Positions 35,111 through 44,940 of a stretch of DNA of 64,000 bases are shown here, piece by piece (the first letter of the stretch is position 1; the number at the start of each line of letters is the position of its first letter). The stretch comes from Axinella damicornis. Its lineage: Eukaryota; Porifera; Demospongiae; Axinellida; Axinellidae. The notes under the pieces were generated by a model that saw only the letters and a program-made list of their open reading frames with translations, ran no database searches and was not told the origin of the DNA. The stretch lies in the NCBI GenBank assembly GCA_963931865.1, contig OZ007509.1, forward strand, positions 4,424,947 to 4,488,946, read 5' to 3'. The position numbers were made by a program, and so were the translations under genes.

Positions 35111-36733
35111 CTAGAGCGCATAGTAATTCTCTGCAAAAGTGTGGTATCTCACTGTGTCATCACGCTCTCTATTCCTGTACTTTTTGATTGCTATACAAAG
35201 TAGTGCAAATGTAATAATAAGAATAACAGCTTCCACCAAATATATCCACAGACCACAACTTGGGTTGGTTGCCTTGTCAGGGGAGTACACTGATCTGAAA
35301 ATCACTTCCAAGATAACATCGGGTAGTTCATGAAGAAACATTGTGATACCAACCATGCCGATTAGCATGCTCTTCATGCCGTATGGAGCCTGAGCAACTA
35401 TCATTTCAAACGATGCGGTGATGAGGAAGAAGAAGCCAATTCCTTGTAAGGTCCTTGGCAGTGAGAGCCAGCGATAGTCAACATTAAGCTTCGGAGAGGT
35501 AGCATTTGCAAACACAAGACATGGTGCATCGTTGGTGATTTCATGACCAATTACATCCAGTGCCATTATACCGAGGTACCCTACAAGCAACAATGCTGCA
35601 CCCAGACCAGCTCTTTTCAGTATCCCAAATCTTTGGAGGCAGCTAGCTTTCACTGGAGAGAGGACTACTTCAACAAACGGAATCAGAATAACTGTTGGAA
35701 TGCCGACCAGTGGTAGGAGTGACACCATGTGCACACCGTGCTTAAAGTGATGTAGCAGTTTATTTGCTGATGGTAGTGTATTGAACACAAACACACCCAT
35801 CAACAAAGCAAGAGCAGCAATGCGGAAGAGAGATTTGACATTCTCAACTTCTTCAGTGGTGTATGAACCACCATACTTTATCTTTGCTCGATCAATTCTG
35901 GATGGGATCTCATCTTCCCAGTATGTTAATGCACTACGAAGTCTTGAGGGCTGGTTTCTAATTGCAAACTTTAGGATGCCATAAATGTTTTTGAGAAGAT
36001 GCGGTGTTGGAGGTTCTTTGACCAAGCTGTCTCTAAGCAGGAAGTTCATGACTACTGCAAGTGTCAAGCAAATGGCTGGAACACTCACCATCATAGTAAC
36101 TGGGGCTTGCAACCAATAGACTAAAGAGGTTACTACAGTATTAGATGTAACCAATGTCCAGGTGTACCAGTATACGTATTTACGAAGTTGTTCCGAGGTA
36201 GCACCCTGAAGCTGATCAATGCCAAGTGGCAGTAGGTTTGTGAAAAGCCATACAAATCCCAAATTCATCACCACATATAACACAGAGAAAAGCACGTAGT
36301 TAACCCAAGAACTCTTGTTATTCAAAGCATATTGGTCCACAAGAACAGAAACTCCTGATGCTATTGCTGTGGCCAATGTCACCAACAGACTGATACTTAC
36401 CACCTTGTATCTTCCAAAGTAGCCATCACCAAGCCAACCAGCAAAGGGGTAGGAGAATGTTGTACATACCAGTAGAACAATCAGAAGAGTTTGGCCAGAT
36501 AAAGGATTTCGAATAAGGATACCAGCGTTAAAAAAGAAGAACACGCTATATATTAGAAAACTCCATATCAGAACAATGACAGCACCTTTTGAATTGAAAG
36601 GTTGGCTCCAAATGTAGCAACATGTACAAGTCCCAGCATGATTGCTGTCTCTTCTCTCTGAGGCCGTTCTTCCACGCACTATTAAAGCGCTAGCAGTGGT
36701 TTCTTGTACTAAGTCTTTTCTTGAGAGTGACAT
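35111..36733 (-). CDS. POT/PTR2 (SLC15-like) transporter, copy A, 540 aa, intronless
   Basis: This single-exon ORF encodes a polytopic membrane protein. Family signs are GWLGDGYFGRYK near residue 100 (the POT loop after helix 2), NLLPLGIDQLQGATSEQL at 166-183, followed by a YWYTW helix, VENVKSLFRI at 296-305, and QAPYGMKSMLIG at 448-459 near the C-terminal helices. POT proteins are proton-coupled importers of di/tripeptides and related solutes. The helix-1 ExxERFxYY motif needed for proton coupling is absent: the equivalent stretch reads IWSFLIYSVFFFFNAG. Substrate and coupling are therefore uncertain. The start MSLSRKDLV is shared with copy B. Transcription is convergent with the Ig gene upstream; a minisatellite lies just upstream of its start. 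Confidence 0.85.
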   Translation of the reverse strand: MSLSRKDLVQETTASALIVRGRTASERRDSNHAGTCTCCYIWSQPFNSKGAVIVLIWSFLIYSVFFFFNAGILIRNPLSGQTLLIVLLVCTTFSYPFAGWLGDGYFGRYKVVSISLLVTLATAIASGVSVLVDQYALNNKSSWVNYVLFSVLYVVMNLGFVWLFTNLLPLGIDQLQGATSEQLRKYVYWYTWTLVTSNTVVTSLVYWLQAPVTMMVSVPAICLTLAVVMNFLLRDSLVKEPPTPHLLKNIYGILKFAIRNQPSRLRSALTYWEDEIPSRIDRAKIKYGGSYTTEEVENVKSLFRIAALALLMGVFVFNTLPSANKLLHHFKHGVHMVSLLPLVGIPTVILIPFVEVVLSPVKASCLQRFGILKRAGLGAALLLVGYLGIMALDVIGHEITNDAPCLVFANATSPKLNVDYRWLSLPRTLQGIGFFFLITASFEMIVAQAPYGMKSMLIGMVGITMFLHELPDVILEVIFRSVYSPDKATNPSCGLWIYLVEAVILIITFALLCIAIKKYRNRERDDTVRYHTFAENYYAL

Positions 36734-36867
36734 TGTTCATACAGCTATAGCTACCTGCACAAAATGCACTGTGATGATAGGTAACTATAGGCACGTGATA
36801 TACCTGCTTGTAGACAGTTATGTCAACATTCTACCATACTTGGAGTTCATCCGACATCTGTATTGCA

Positions 36868-37125
36868 TAGTGGATATTGTCTGCAGTACTCTCTTAGTGT
36901 AAGAGCAGGTTCATCTTGACAGCATTGCATAGTGGGTATTGTCTGTGGTAGCTACACTCTTAGTGTACAAGTTCATCTTGAAACTGGCATGAGTACTGCA
37001 TAGTGGGTATTGTCCGTGGTACACTCTTAGTGTAAAGAGCAGGTTCATCTTGAAACTGGCACGACTACTGCATAGTGGGTATTGTTCATGGTACATATAT
37101 ACACTCTTAGTGTAAAAAGCAAGTT
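36868..37125. repeat. ~70-bp minisatellite upstream of POT copy A
   Basis: Four units built on GCATAGTGGGTATTGTC, GTGGTACACTCTTAGTGTAA and AGTTCATCTTGAAACTGGCA lie 135-390 bp upstream of the transporter start. The same repeat is upstream of copy B (44366-44560). It could include promoter elements, or be carried along by duplication. Confidence 0.85.
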
Positions 37126-37515
37126 CCATCTCATTATATAGCATCACAAGTAGGCCTAATAACATCCGTTTCATGGTATGGTTGTTATGACGTTGCTTAC
37201 TATGCCACCTCGTCAGTTAGTAGCACAATTTCATCCGTCAATGTTAACAGTTAAAAGCAGAGTGCATGCTGGAAGATGCAAGGCGGCCTACCAAAGTGAA
37301 ATGTACAACATCTTAGCCAAATAAGTACAGTAACTATGTTCATGGTTGGAATGTACTATCAACAGCTGCTGTACGTACATCGCTGTGGGATGATAAAATT
37401 AATGGTAATTAACGAAGTATGTAAGCGGGCAACTCATCCAAATTTTGAACGTAGAGCATGTCATGCCATTATCAAATGATTTCAGGTCAAAGTTCGTAGT
37501 ATGCTTCTCCTCCAG

Positions 37516-38488
37516 GACATAACTGCAATGGAGCCACCAAGAAGGCGGTGATCCTAGGGGCTATTGTGGGTACCTTTGTCCTGGTTGCAGTCACCATCAG
37601 CACTGTTTTGGGTGTGGTGTGCTTTAAGAGAGGACTCTTTGGGATCACCAGCAGGTATTAAAATGTAGCTGGCTTTTATAGCAGAGGCAAAGTCATGTAT
37701 CAAGCAAGCTTCAGCATTAATCGTGTACCTGACTAAAGTGATATCCTCCACTAGTTTGTAGGAAGTGGATAAAGCAGCCCCTGTGCCTGCATGTGGCACT
37801 TATGTCAATATACTAACAATAGCTACTTAGCTAGCCAACAATTTCATTATACCTATGTTACAAGTATGGAAATCATTGCTATGCCAACAGAATGGGGCAC
37901 ATGGAACTTCCAATGAGAAAATTTAATGACAAAACTCTTTGTCCCCATGCAGCTACTGACTATCCAGAATATGAGTGTGTGCATGGGCGTAGCTAGCAAT
38001 GAGGCAGAGGAGGCAGTTGCCTCCTCGCTTTTCTGAATAATGACGCGCGTGTCCGGAGTCCTAGATCCTCGCACACGCCGCGTACGACTGTGCGTTTGAT
38101 CTGATGACAGAGACGGGAGCTAGGCTGACCATGAGCCGGCGTATATACTAACGCAGATAGTGCTGCAAGTCTGGGACAGTCAGGGCACCGGCATATTGCT
38201 GTAGCATTTTGAGAGCAACTGTTTACGCGCACTGTGGAAGTAATGAATCAACTCATGAATAATAATTAATTAGCTTGAAAATTCCAGAGAACTCCATGCC
38301 TCCTCGGTCTCCAAATTAATCCTAGCTACGCCTCTGGTGTGGGACGTGATGGTTGGTAAGAACAAGGGTCAGAACCTTCTTGACTTCATCATCAAGGTAG
38401 AAAGCCTAGAGCCTCAAGACATCATGGCGAGTGAATCAACGGACAGTGTATTCCATGACCCCAGGGTTACAAGAAAAATCCAACGCCC
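37516..38488 (+). pseudogene. Duplicated membrane and tail exons of the Ig gene, copy 2
   Basis: The exon at 37516-37654 is the same length (139 bp) as the parent membrane exon and keeps its frame and splice sites (GHNCNGATKK then AVILGAIVGTF). No Ig exons precede it. The tail exon begins near 37953 with an in-frame TGA at its second or third codon (CTACTGACT versus CTACTCT in the parent). It is split by an inserted 355-bp element and resumes at 38337 to the TTAA site at 38489. It is a 3'-only duplicate with no signal peptide, so it is a pseudogene. Confidence 0.88.
37982..38336. mobile_element. hAT-like MITE inside the pseudogene tail exon
   Basis: The ends are CATGGGCGTAGCTAG and CTAGCTACGCCTCTG. 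Relative to the intact parent exon (GAGTGTGTGGGACG), the insertion duplicates about 5 bp (GTGTG). CAGxGGCGTAGC ends are typical of a widespread hAT MITE group, though the short duplication is unlike the usual 8 bp. The interior is non-coding. Confidence 0.85.
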
Positions 38489-38492
38489 TTAA

Positions 38493-39481
38493 GGTAGGAA
38501 GCACGGCATCGGCGAAATCGCGCAATTTTGCTCATGAATAATTAATGAGATGACGTCACTTGCATACGGTTATTTAGAGTTATTCATCTGTTTACGTTTT
38601 CCCATGGCGGCAACCGGAATAAACAAGGGGGGCTTCTCTCTTTGATGCGGCTAGCGGCCCTTTCGAGTTTCAAATCGGTACTCTGATGTGGCCGTGCGGT
38701 ACTTTGAAGATTTGTTTGAACACTCTTTTTTTTTTTTTTTTTTTTTTCTTTTTTTTTTTTTTTAAGTAAGAAGCTATTCTAGCTGATTGAATGTGGCGAT
38801 GGGCTATCTGTGTGTGAATAGCTAGGTGGAGTGAGCAGGAATGTTTGTGGGTCTGCTGAAGTGGCCGAAGAACAGCCTGGAAAGTGAACAGCCTCCGACA
38901 GCTCCCTGGCCAAGGTACTCTAGAGAGTTGACCTTTCGGCATTACAGGCCCCGCCCATTTTCGTGTTAGGGCGAATTTGGCTGGTTTGGTAGCTGGACTG
39001 GGCTGGTGAGAGGGAGTAGATGTGTGGCCAAAACTCGGTAACCGAGAGGTGAACGTGGAAAAGCATCCCTATTTTTGCAGGGGGTGGGTTGACCTTTTGG
39101 AAACTGGCCTTGGCTTGAGTCGGTTTTAGTTGGTGTGCGTGGAATTTTTTTTGAAAGCCTAGGGTAGCCAAACCTCTGTTTTTGAGGGTGGCAGTGAGTT
39201 TTGGGCTGTAGCCTGCAAGTGAGGAGAGCAGGTGGTAAATCCATCCGTAGTTTTGGGGCCTGTTTTGTGTGTGTATTGATGATGGGGTCAGAGTGTGGGT
39301 GGGGCCTTGGAGAGGGTCCAAATTTTCAATTTCGTAGAGGGCCTTAAAATTGAGTTTTAGGGCATTTTCAAGCAGAGGGAGCAGTTTGATGCAAAGTATT
39401 GCTGAAACTTGTGTACGCTTTGATGCTGCCCATTTATCCATCAACTTGGTTTCGGAGATCGCGGTACCCATGTTTACTACC
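38493..39481. mobile_element. 989-bp TTAA-flanked DNA transposon (piggyBac/Kolobok type)
   Basis: TTAA is present at both boundaries (38489-38492 and 39482-39485). The ends share GGTAGnAAnCAnGG in inverse, and the sequence on either side rejoins to the parental CGCCCTTA...AGTCTTGAACTG context. It contains a broken poly-T tract (38727-38763). A minus-strand frame of about 185 codons runs inward from its right end (MGTAISETKLMDKW onward); I recognise no transposase domain in it. Probably non-autonomous or a decayed copy. Confidence 0.82.
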
Positions 39482-39485
39482 TTAA

Positions 39486-40110
39486 AGTCTTGAACTGAAC
39501 CACACATAAAATTTTAAGAAAGTCATTTGTTTTGTTCTAGTCTGTACAAGTCGGAGTGTGACAGCAATCTTCTGCATTGTGTGTCAGTGATGTCATTAAA
39601 ATGTTGTGTTGCAAGTTACATTCATACATAACTACATGTATAGGATGACGGCCCGATCAAGCCACAGCTGCTTTGTGACCTTTCACCCCCAACCCAGCTG
39701 GATTGATACAAGACAGTGCAGTGACTTGTAAACTTTACTTATTTATATATACACCTTCGAAATGATTTATAATTCCACCTTTTTGATGTGAAGGTGAAAA
39801 TATCGAAGTTCCACTTTTCAATTCTTAGACCAGCATAGGGCCACCAGATCTCAGAACTGGAGCGATCAATGTTTCCGTTCAGCCCATGCAGTGGTGGGAT
39901 TTGGTTAGAGAAACAGATGGAGGATACGCAACATGCAGTGACTTTAAAATGGTGGAAACATGCATGAACCCCAGGAATGATACATGGGGACAGATGGGCC
40001 CGAGGGATAATTATGACCATATGAGGCCCAATTGTGGACTGATACATAGAGGCAGTTGGGCCATTGGAAACGATAGACTAGATCGTCCATCATAGTTTAT
40101 GCTGCCTGTC
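39486..40110. repeat. 3' flank of the Ig/POT block, copy 2
   Basis: This is homologous to 33880-34560 and 45540-45960 (AGTCTTGAACTGAACCACAC, GATTGATACAAGACAGTG, CCAGATCTCAGAACTGG). No gene. Short ORFs here are shadows. Confidence 0.8.
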
Positions 40111-40206
40111 TTTTTCTACTGCAATGCTTACTACTAGAATGCAGTCCTAGGCCAAGTCTGGTGAAGCCATGCAGGATGATGCAGTGGCCAGAGTATAATA
40201 ATTACA

Positions 40207-40241
40207 AGTAGCTGAGCTCGCTTCGCTCGCTCAGCTACTTC
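40207..40241. repeat. Near-perfect 34-bp palindrome
   Basis: AGTAGCTGAGCTCGCTTCGC is followed by its almost exact complement. It marks the point where homology to the amplified block stops. Confidence 0.75.
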
Positions 40242-40304
40242 CCCCTTGTTCGCCTACCGTGCGTAATCCGGCGCCGGACAGCTCTCTGAAGAGCTGCTTC
40301 TCCC

Positions 40305-40475
40305 CGATTGCGTCCACTTCAGCTGCTGCTTGCCGCTTGCGTCCGCTTCAGCTGCTGCTCGCCGCTTTTATGATCAGCTGCTGCTCCCGATCGCGTCCGC
40401 TTCGACTGCTGCTCCCCGATTGCGTCCGCTTCAACTGCTGCTCGCCCGATTGCGTCCGCTTCGGCTGCTGGATTC
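40305..40475. repeat. ~30-bp minisatellite (GCGTCCGCTTCAGCTGCTGCT)
   Basis: About six diverged units rich in CpG and CAGCTG. The Ala/Ser-rich ORFs on both strands come from the repeat. The remainder of 40480-41300 has no gene; the last 200 bp is POT 3' flank. Confidence 0.85.
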
Positions 40476-41310
40476 CAGCCCATGCCCGGCGCCCGGGCCC
40501 AATGTTCTCGAACATTCTTCTCGAGTTCGAGGTTCAGTAAATAAATTAAAGTACGAAGGTCGCGCGTCACTATAGTCTAGTCCCGCCCCACGAACATCCC
40601 ACTTCCGTCACTCACAGACACACACAAGTGACAGACACACAGACACACAGACACGTAAAATCTTAATGTATTGATATCTCAGGCCATTCCCACCTCCAGC
40701 ATCTCAGTAGTGGCATTGGAAGATCCACAATGAGTGCTTCATTCTGGGTGTCAAGTGGCAGCCAGTGCCAAACCAAACCCTACCAGTTGTGGGTCACATT
40801 CCAGACCAGGTAATGAACATAGGTTACCTATAATACTCACTGACAAACTAATGGTACAAAACTGTACGTATTGTCCTGTCCAGGTGTAATACCCCGCATC
40901 TCATGTTCAGAATGAGCAGGAATTCTCTGCCCAATATAGCTAGCTACTATCAGCTCATGTTGTTGCTTTACTGCAGGTAGCTAGCTAGTGACCCTGAAAC
41001 TCCAAAAACTCTATTCATGATATGTTTCCATTATGCCACATAGTTAGCTATCTCTTCTCAGCTTGTTTTCTTCGCCAGAATACTTCTGTAGCCTTAGCAG
41101 ACAGCAAAACATGTCTGACATGGTATGAACCACAAATTCAGATTTCTCTATCCCAAACACATTGATCATACAACAACATAAGTAGAAAAGTATTATATAG
41201 CAATGGTACAACAGTGAGCACATATCTACTGTGAAGCACTGCAGTGTACATGTAGCTATGTAGTGTCCATAATTACATGTCACACATACTTTTTGTATTA
41301 GGGCAAGATG

Positions 41311-41763
41311 CTAGCTATAATAATTCTCTACAAAAGTGTGATATCTCACTGTGTCATCACGCTCTCTCTTCCTGTACTTATTAATTGCTACACAAAGTAG
41401 TGCAAATGTAATTACAATAACAGCTTGTACCAAATATAGCCACAGACCACAACTTGGGTTGGTTGCCTTGTCAGGGGAGTACACTGATCTGAAAATCACT
41501 TCCAAGATAACATCTGGCAGTTCAGTAAGGTATGCGATAGCACTGATGCCAATCAACATGCTCTTCATGCCATATGGAGCCTGCGCAGCTATCAGTTCAA
41601 ACGATGCAGTGATGAGGAAGAAGAAGCCAATTCCTTGTAATGTCCATGGTAGTGAGAGCCAGCGATAGTGGTACACTAAGATCTTGTACGTTTTACTTTG
41701 GCAGATCACATGCCGTCTTGTGGTAGCTACTAACTGACGAGGTGGCATGATATGCAACATCAT
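41311..41763 (-). pseudogene. Truncated POT transporter copy (C-terminal quarter only)
   Basis: Residues from YRWLSLPWTLQGIGFFF to the end (about 120 aa) match copies A and B and remain open. Upstream of 41668 the reading switches to sequence that elsewhere lies in the transporter 5' flank (the TACAAGATC and CACCTCGTCAGTTAGTAG motifs near 44660-44760). About 400 N-terminal codons are deleted, leaving a promoter-proximal to C-terminal fusion. It differs from A and B by small changes (ISAIAYLTELPD for MVGITMFLHELPD), so it has been diverging independently. Not expected to transport. Confidence 0.88.
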
Positions 41764-41770
41764 ATCATAT

Positions 41771-42602
41771 CATGAAACGGATGTTATTAGGCCTACTTGT
41801 GATGCACGCTAACGAGTTGCACGTGGATGGAACTTGCTGTTTACACTAAGAGCCAAAGAAGTTTGTTCATGGTTGGAATGTACTATCAACAGCTGCTGTA
41901 CATACATCGCTGTGGGATGATGATAAAATGAAGATGGATGAGGTATCCAGAAAAACCAAGCACATGTACAGCTAGCGTTGATGGTTTGGCACTAGAGGAC
42001 AAATGCACAGGAAGTCCACAGAGTTGTTCAACTGACTGTATCTATTTATTACATCAGCTTCAGGAAACTGTTATGAGAGAGAACAGATATTTCTTGATAG
42101 CATGAGATGTTATAGCTACACTGTAGTTCCCAACTCAACTATGTTGTGTATACATGTAACAGAGACGTATGTTTTTCTCAAGAGATGGCTAACTATTCTC
42201 AGGAGATAATAATTATTCCTGTAACATGATTGCACTCTGCAACATATATACACTACAGTATAAATGCCTGGAAACTCAATAGTTAGATGTAAGAACTCTA
42301 TAGTGATAATACACACATACTCATAGACAAGACTCATTCTGAAACTACTCCAACAGTGATTCACGTACTTCAACCGAGGCATGGCTTACTCTCTGCTGAG
42401 TAGTATTAAAATTGTGTTGCAGTTACATTTATGAATAATTAATATTGGAAGGGTGACTGCCAGACTTTTCAGGCCACAACTGCACAAGTATGAATAGCAA
42501 ATGGTACAACACTTAGCAGCACATATCTACTGTGAAGCAGTATACATGACGTTGTATGTAGTGTATATATGAATCACACACTGTTTTGTATGGGACAAGT
42601 TA
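41771..42602. other. Spacer between POT copies
   Basis: The first 150 bp (GGATGTTATTAGGCCTACTTG, TGTACTATCAACAGCTGCTG) is transporter 5' flank. The end (42440-42600) is transporter 3' flank. No gene seen. Confidence 0.6.
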
Positions 42603-44213
42603 CTACACTGTATAGTAATTCTCTGCAAAAGTGTGGTATCTCACTGTGTCGTCACGCTCTCTATTCCTGTACTTCTTAATTGCTATACAAAGTAGTGCAA
42701 ATGCAGTAACAAAAATAACAACTCGTACCAAAAATATCCACAGACCACAACTTGGGTTGGTTGCCTTGTCAGGGGAGTACACTGATCTGAAAATCACTTT
42801 CAAGATAACATCAGGCAGTTCAGGAAGATACATTGTGATACCAACCATGCCAATTAGCATGCTCTTCATGCCGTATGGAGCCTGAGCAACTATCAGTTCA
42901 AACAATGCAGTGACAAGGAAGAAGTACCCAATTCCTTGCAAAGTCCATGGTAGTGAGAGCCAGCGATAGTCAACATTAAGTTTTGGAGAGGTAGCATTTG
43001 CAAACACAAGACATGGTGCATCGTTGGTGATTTCATGACCAATTACATCTAGTGCCATTATACCAAGATACCCTACAAGCATCAGTGCTGCACCCAGACC
43101 AGCTCTTTTCAGTATCCCAAACCTTTGGAGGCAGCTAGCTTTCACTGGAGAGAGGACTAGTTCAACAAATGGAATCAGAATAACTGTTGGAATTTTCCCC
43201 AGGGGTTGGAGTGATACCATGTGTATGCCATGCCTAAAGTGGTGCAGCAGCTCATTTGTCGATGGCAGTATAATCAACACAAACACACCCATCAGCAAAG
43301 CAAGAGCAGCAATGCGGAAGAGAGATTTGACATTCTCGACTTCTTCAGTGGTGTATGAACCACCATACTTTATCTTTGCTCGATCAATTCTGGATGGGAT
43401 CTCATCTTCCCAGTATGTTAATGCACTACGAAGTCTTGAGGGCTGGTTTCTAATTGCAAACTTTAGGATGCCGTAAATGTTTTTGAGAAGATGTGGTGTT
43501 GGAGGTTCTTTGACCAAGCTGTCTCTAAGAAGGAAGCTCATGACTACCGCAAGTGTCAAGCAAATGGCCGGAACACTCACAATTACAACAACTGGGGCTT
43601 GCAACCAAGTGACTACAGAGCCACCTACAAAACCAGAAGTAACCTGTGTCCAAGTGTACCAGTATGTGTATGTGCGAAGTTGTTCTGAGGTAGCACCCTG
43701 AAGCTGATCAATGCCAAGTGGCAGTAGGTTTGTGTAAAGCCACACGTATCCCAAATTCATCACCACATATAACACAGAGAAAAGTATGTAGTTAATCCAA
43801 GAAGTCTTGTCATTCCAAGCATATTCGTCCACAAGAACAGAAACTCCTGATGCTATAACTGCGGCCCATGTCACCAACAGGCTGATACTTACCACCTTGT
43901 ATCTTCCAAAGTGGCCTTCACCAAGCCAACCAGCAAGGGGGTAGGAAAACATTATACATATCAGCAGGGCAATCAGAAGAGCTTGGCCAGATGAACGATT
44001 TTGAATAAGGATACCAGCGTTAAAAAAGAAGAACACGCTACGTATTAGAAACCTCCATATCAGAACAATGACAGCACCTCTTGAATTGAAAGGTTGGCTC
44101 CAAACGTTCAGCTTACAGCAACAAGTCCCTGCAGGCTGAGCACCATTGTTGTCTCTTCTCTCTGAGGTTCTTGCAGTGGTTTCTTCTACTAGGTCTTTTC
44201 TTGAGAGTGACAT
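42603..44213 (-). CDS. POT/PTR2 (SLC15-like) transporter, copy B, 536 aa, intronless
   Basis: This is a full-length paralogue of the gene at 35111-36733 with the same start (MSLSRKDLVEETTA), the same POT landmarks (GWLGEGHFGRYK, NLLPLGIDQLQGATSEQL, QAPYGMKSMLIG) and the same missing ExxER motif in helix 1 (IWRFLIRSVFFFFNAG). The N-terminal 200 residues differ at many sites, while about 92 residues around SLVKEPPTPHLLKNIYGILK are identical to copy A but for one change. That pattern suggests gene conversion. The frame is intact and the C-terminus conserved (RDDTVRYHTFAENYY), so both copies look functional. No introns. Confidence 0.85.
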   Translation of the reverse strand: MSLSRKDLVEETTARTSERRDNNGAQPAGTCCCKLNVWSQPFNSRGAVIVLIWRFLIRSVFFFFNAGILIQNRSSGQALLIALLICIMFSYPLAGWLGEGHFGRYKVVSISLLVTWAAVIASGVSVLVDEYAWNDKTSWINYILFSVLYVVMNLGYVWLYTNLLPLGIDQLQGATSEQLRTYTYWYTWTQVTSGFVGGSVVTWLQAPVVVIVSVPAICLTLAVVMSFLLRDSLVKEPPTPHLLKNIYGILKFAIRNQPSRLRSALTYWEDEIPSRIDRAKIKYGGSYTTEEVENVKSLFRIAALALLMGVFVLIILPSTNELLHHFRHGIHMVSLQPLGKIPTVILIPFVELVLSPVKASCLQRFGILKRAGLGAALMLVGYLGIMALDVIGHEITNDAPCLVFANATSPKLNVDYRWLSLPWTLQGIGYFFLVTALFELIVAQAPYGMKSMLIGMVGITMYLPELPDVILKVIFRSVYSPDKATNPSCGLWIFLVRVVIFVTAFALLCIAIKKYRNRERDDTVRYHTFAENYYTV

Positions 44214-44365
44214 TGTTCGTAGAGCTACTTGCTCTGTGTGATAGGTATATGCCCGTGCTAGCTATACCTGCTTGTAGTTATGTCAACACTCTACCATACT
44301 TGGAAAGAGTTGATTTTGATACTGACATGAGTAGCTAGCTATTGCATTGTGGGTCTTGTCTGTAC

Positions 44366-44560
44366 TGCATAGTGGGTATTGTCCGTGGTACACTCTTAGT
44401 GTAAAGAGCAAGTTCATCTTGAAACTGGCATGAGTACTGCATAGTGGGTATTGTTCGTGGTACACTCTTAGTGTAAAGAGCAGGTTCATCTTGAAACTGG
44501 CATGACTACTGCATAGTGGGTATTGTTCGTGGTACATAGCTATACACTCTTAGTGTAAAC
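44366..44560. repeat. ~70-bp minisatellite upstream of POT copy B
   Basis: Three units with the same consensus as 36868-37125 lie 150-350 bp upstream of the copy B start. The following sequence (CATCACAAGTAGGCCTAATA, ACCTCGTCAGTTAGTAGCAC) also matches the copy A upstream region. Confidence 0.85.
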
Positions 44561-44940
44561 AGCAAGTTCCATCTCATTAGCATCACAAGTAGGCCTAATA
44601 ACATCCGTTTCATGATATGGTTGTTGTGACGTTGCTTACTATGCCACCTCGTCAGTTAGTAGCACAATTTCATCCGTCAATGTTAACAGTTGACAGCAGA
44701 GTGCAAGAGAGTTAGAAGATGCAAGGCGGTCTACCGAAGTAGCTAACACGTACAAGATCCTAAGCCAAAGACGTTTATTGTAATAGTTGCTGTACATACA
44801 TCACTGTGGGATGATGATAATAAAGTAATAATAATTAACAAAGTATATGCAGGCAACTCATCACCCAAATTCTGAACTTAAAATGCACCATTAGCGAATG
44901 AATTTAAAAGTCAAAGTTCATAGTATGTTTTCTCTTCCAG

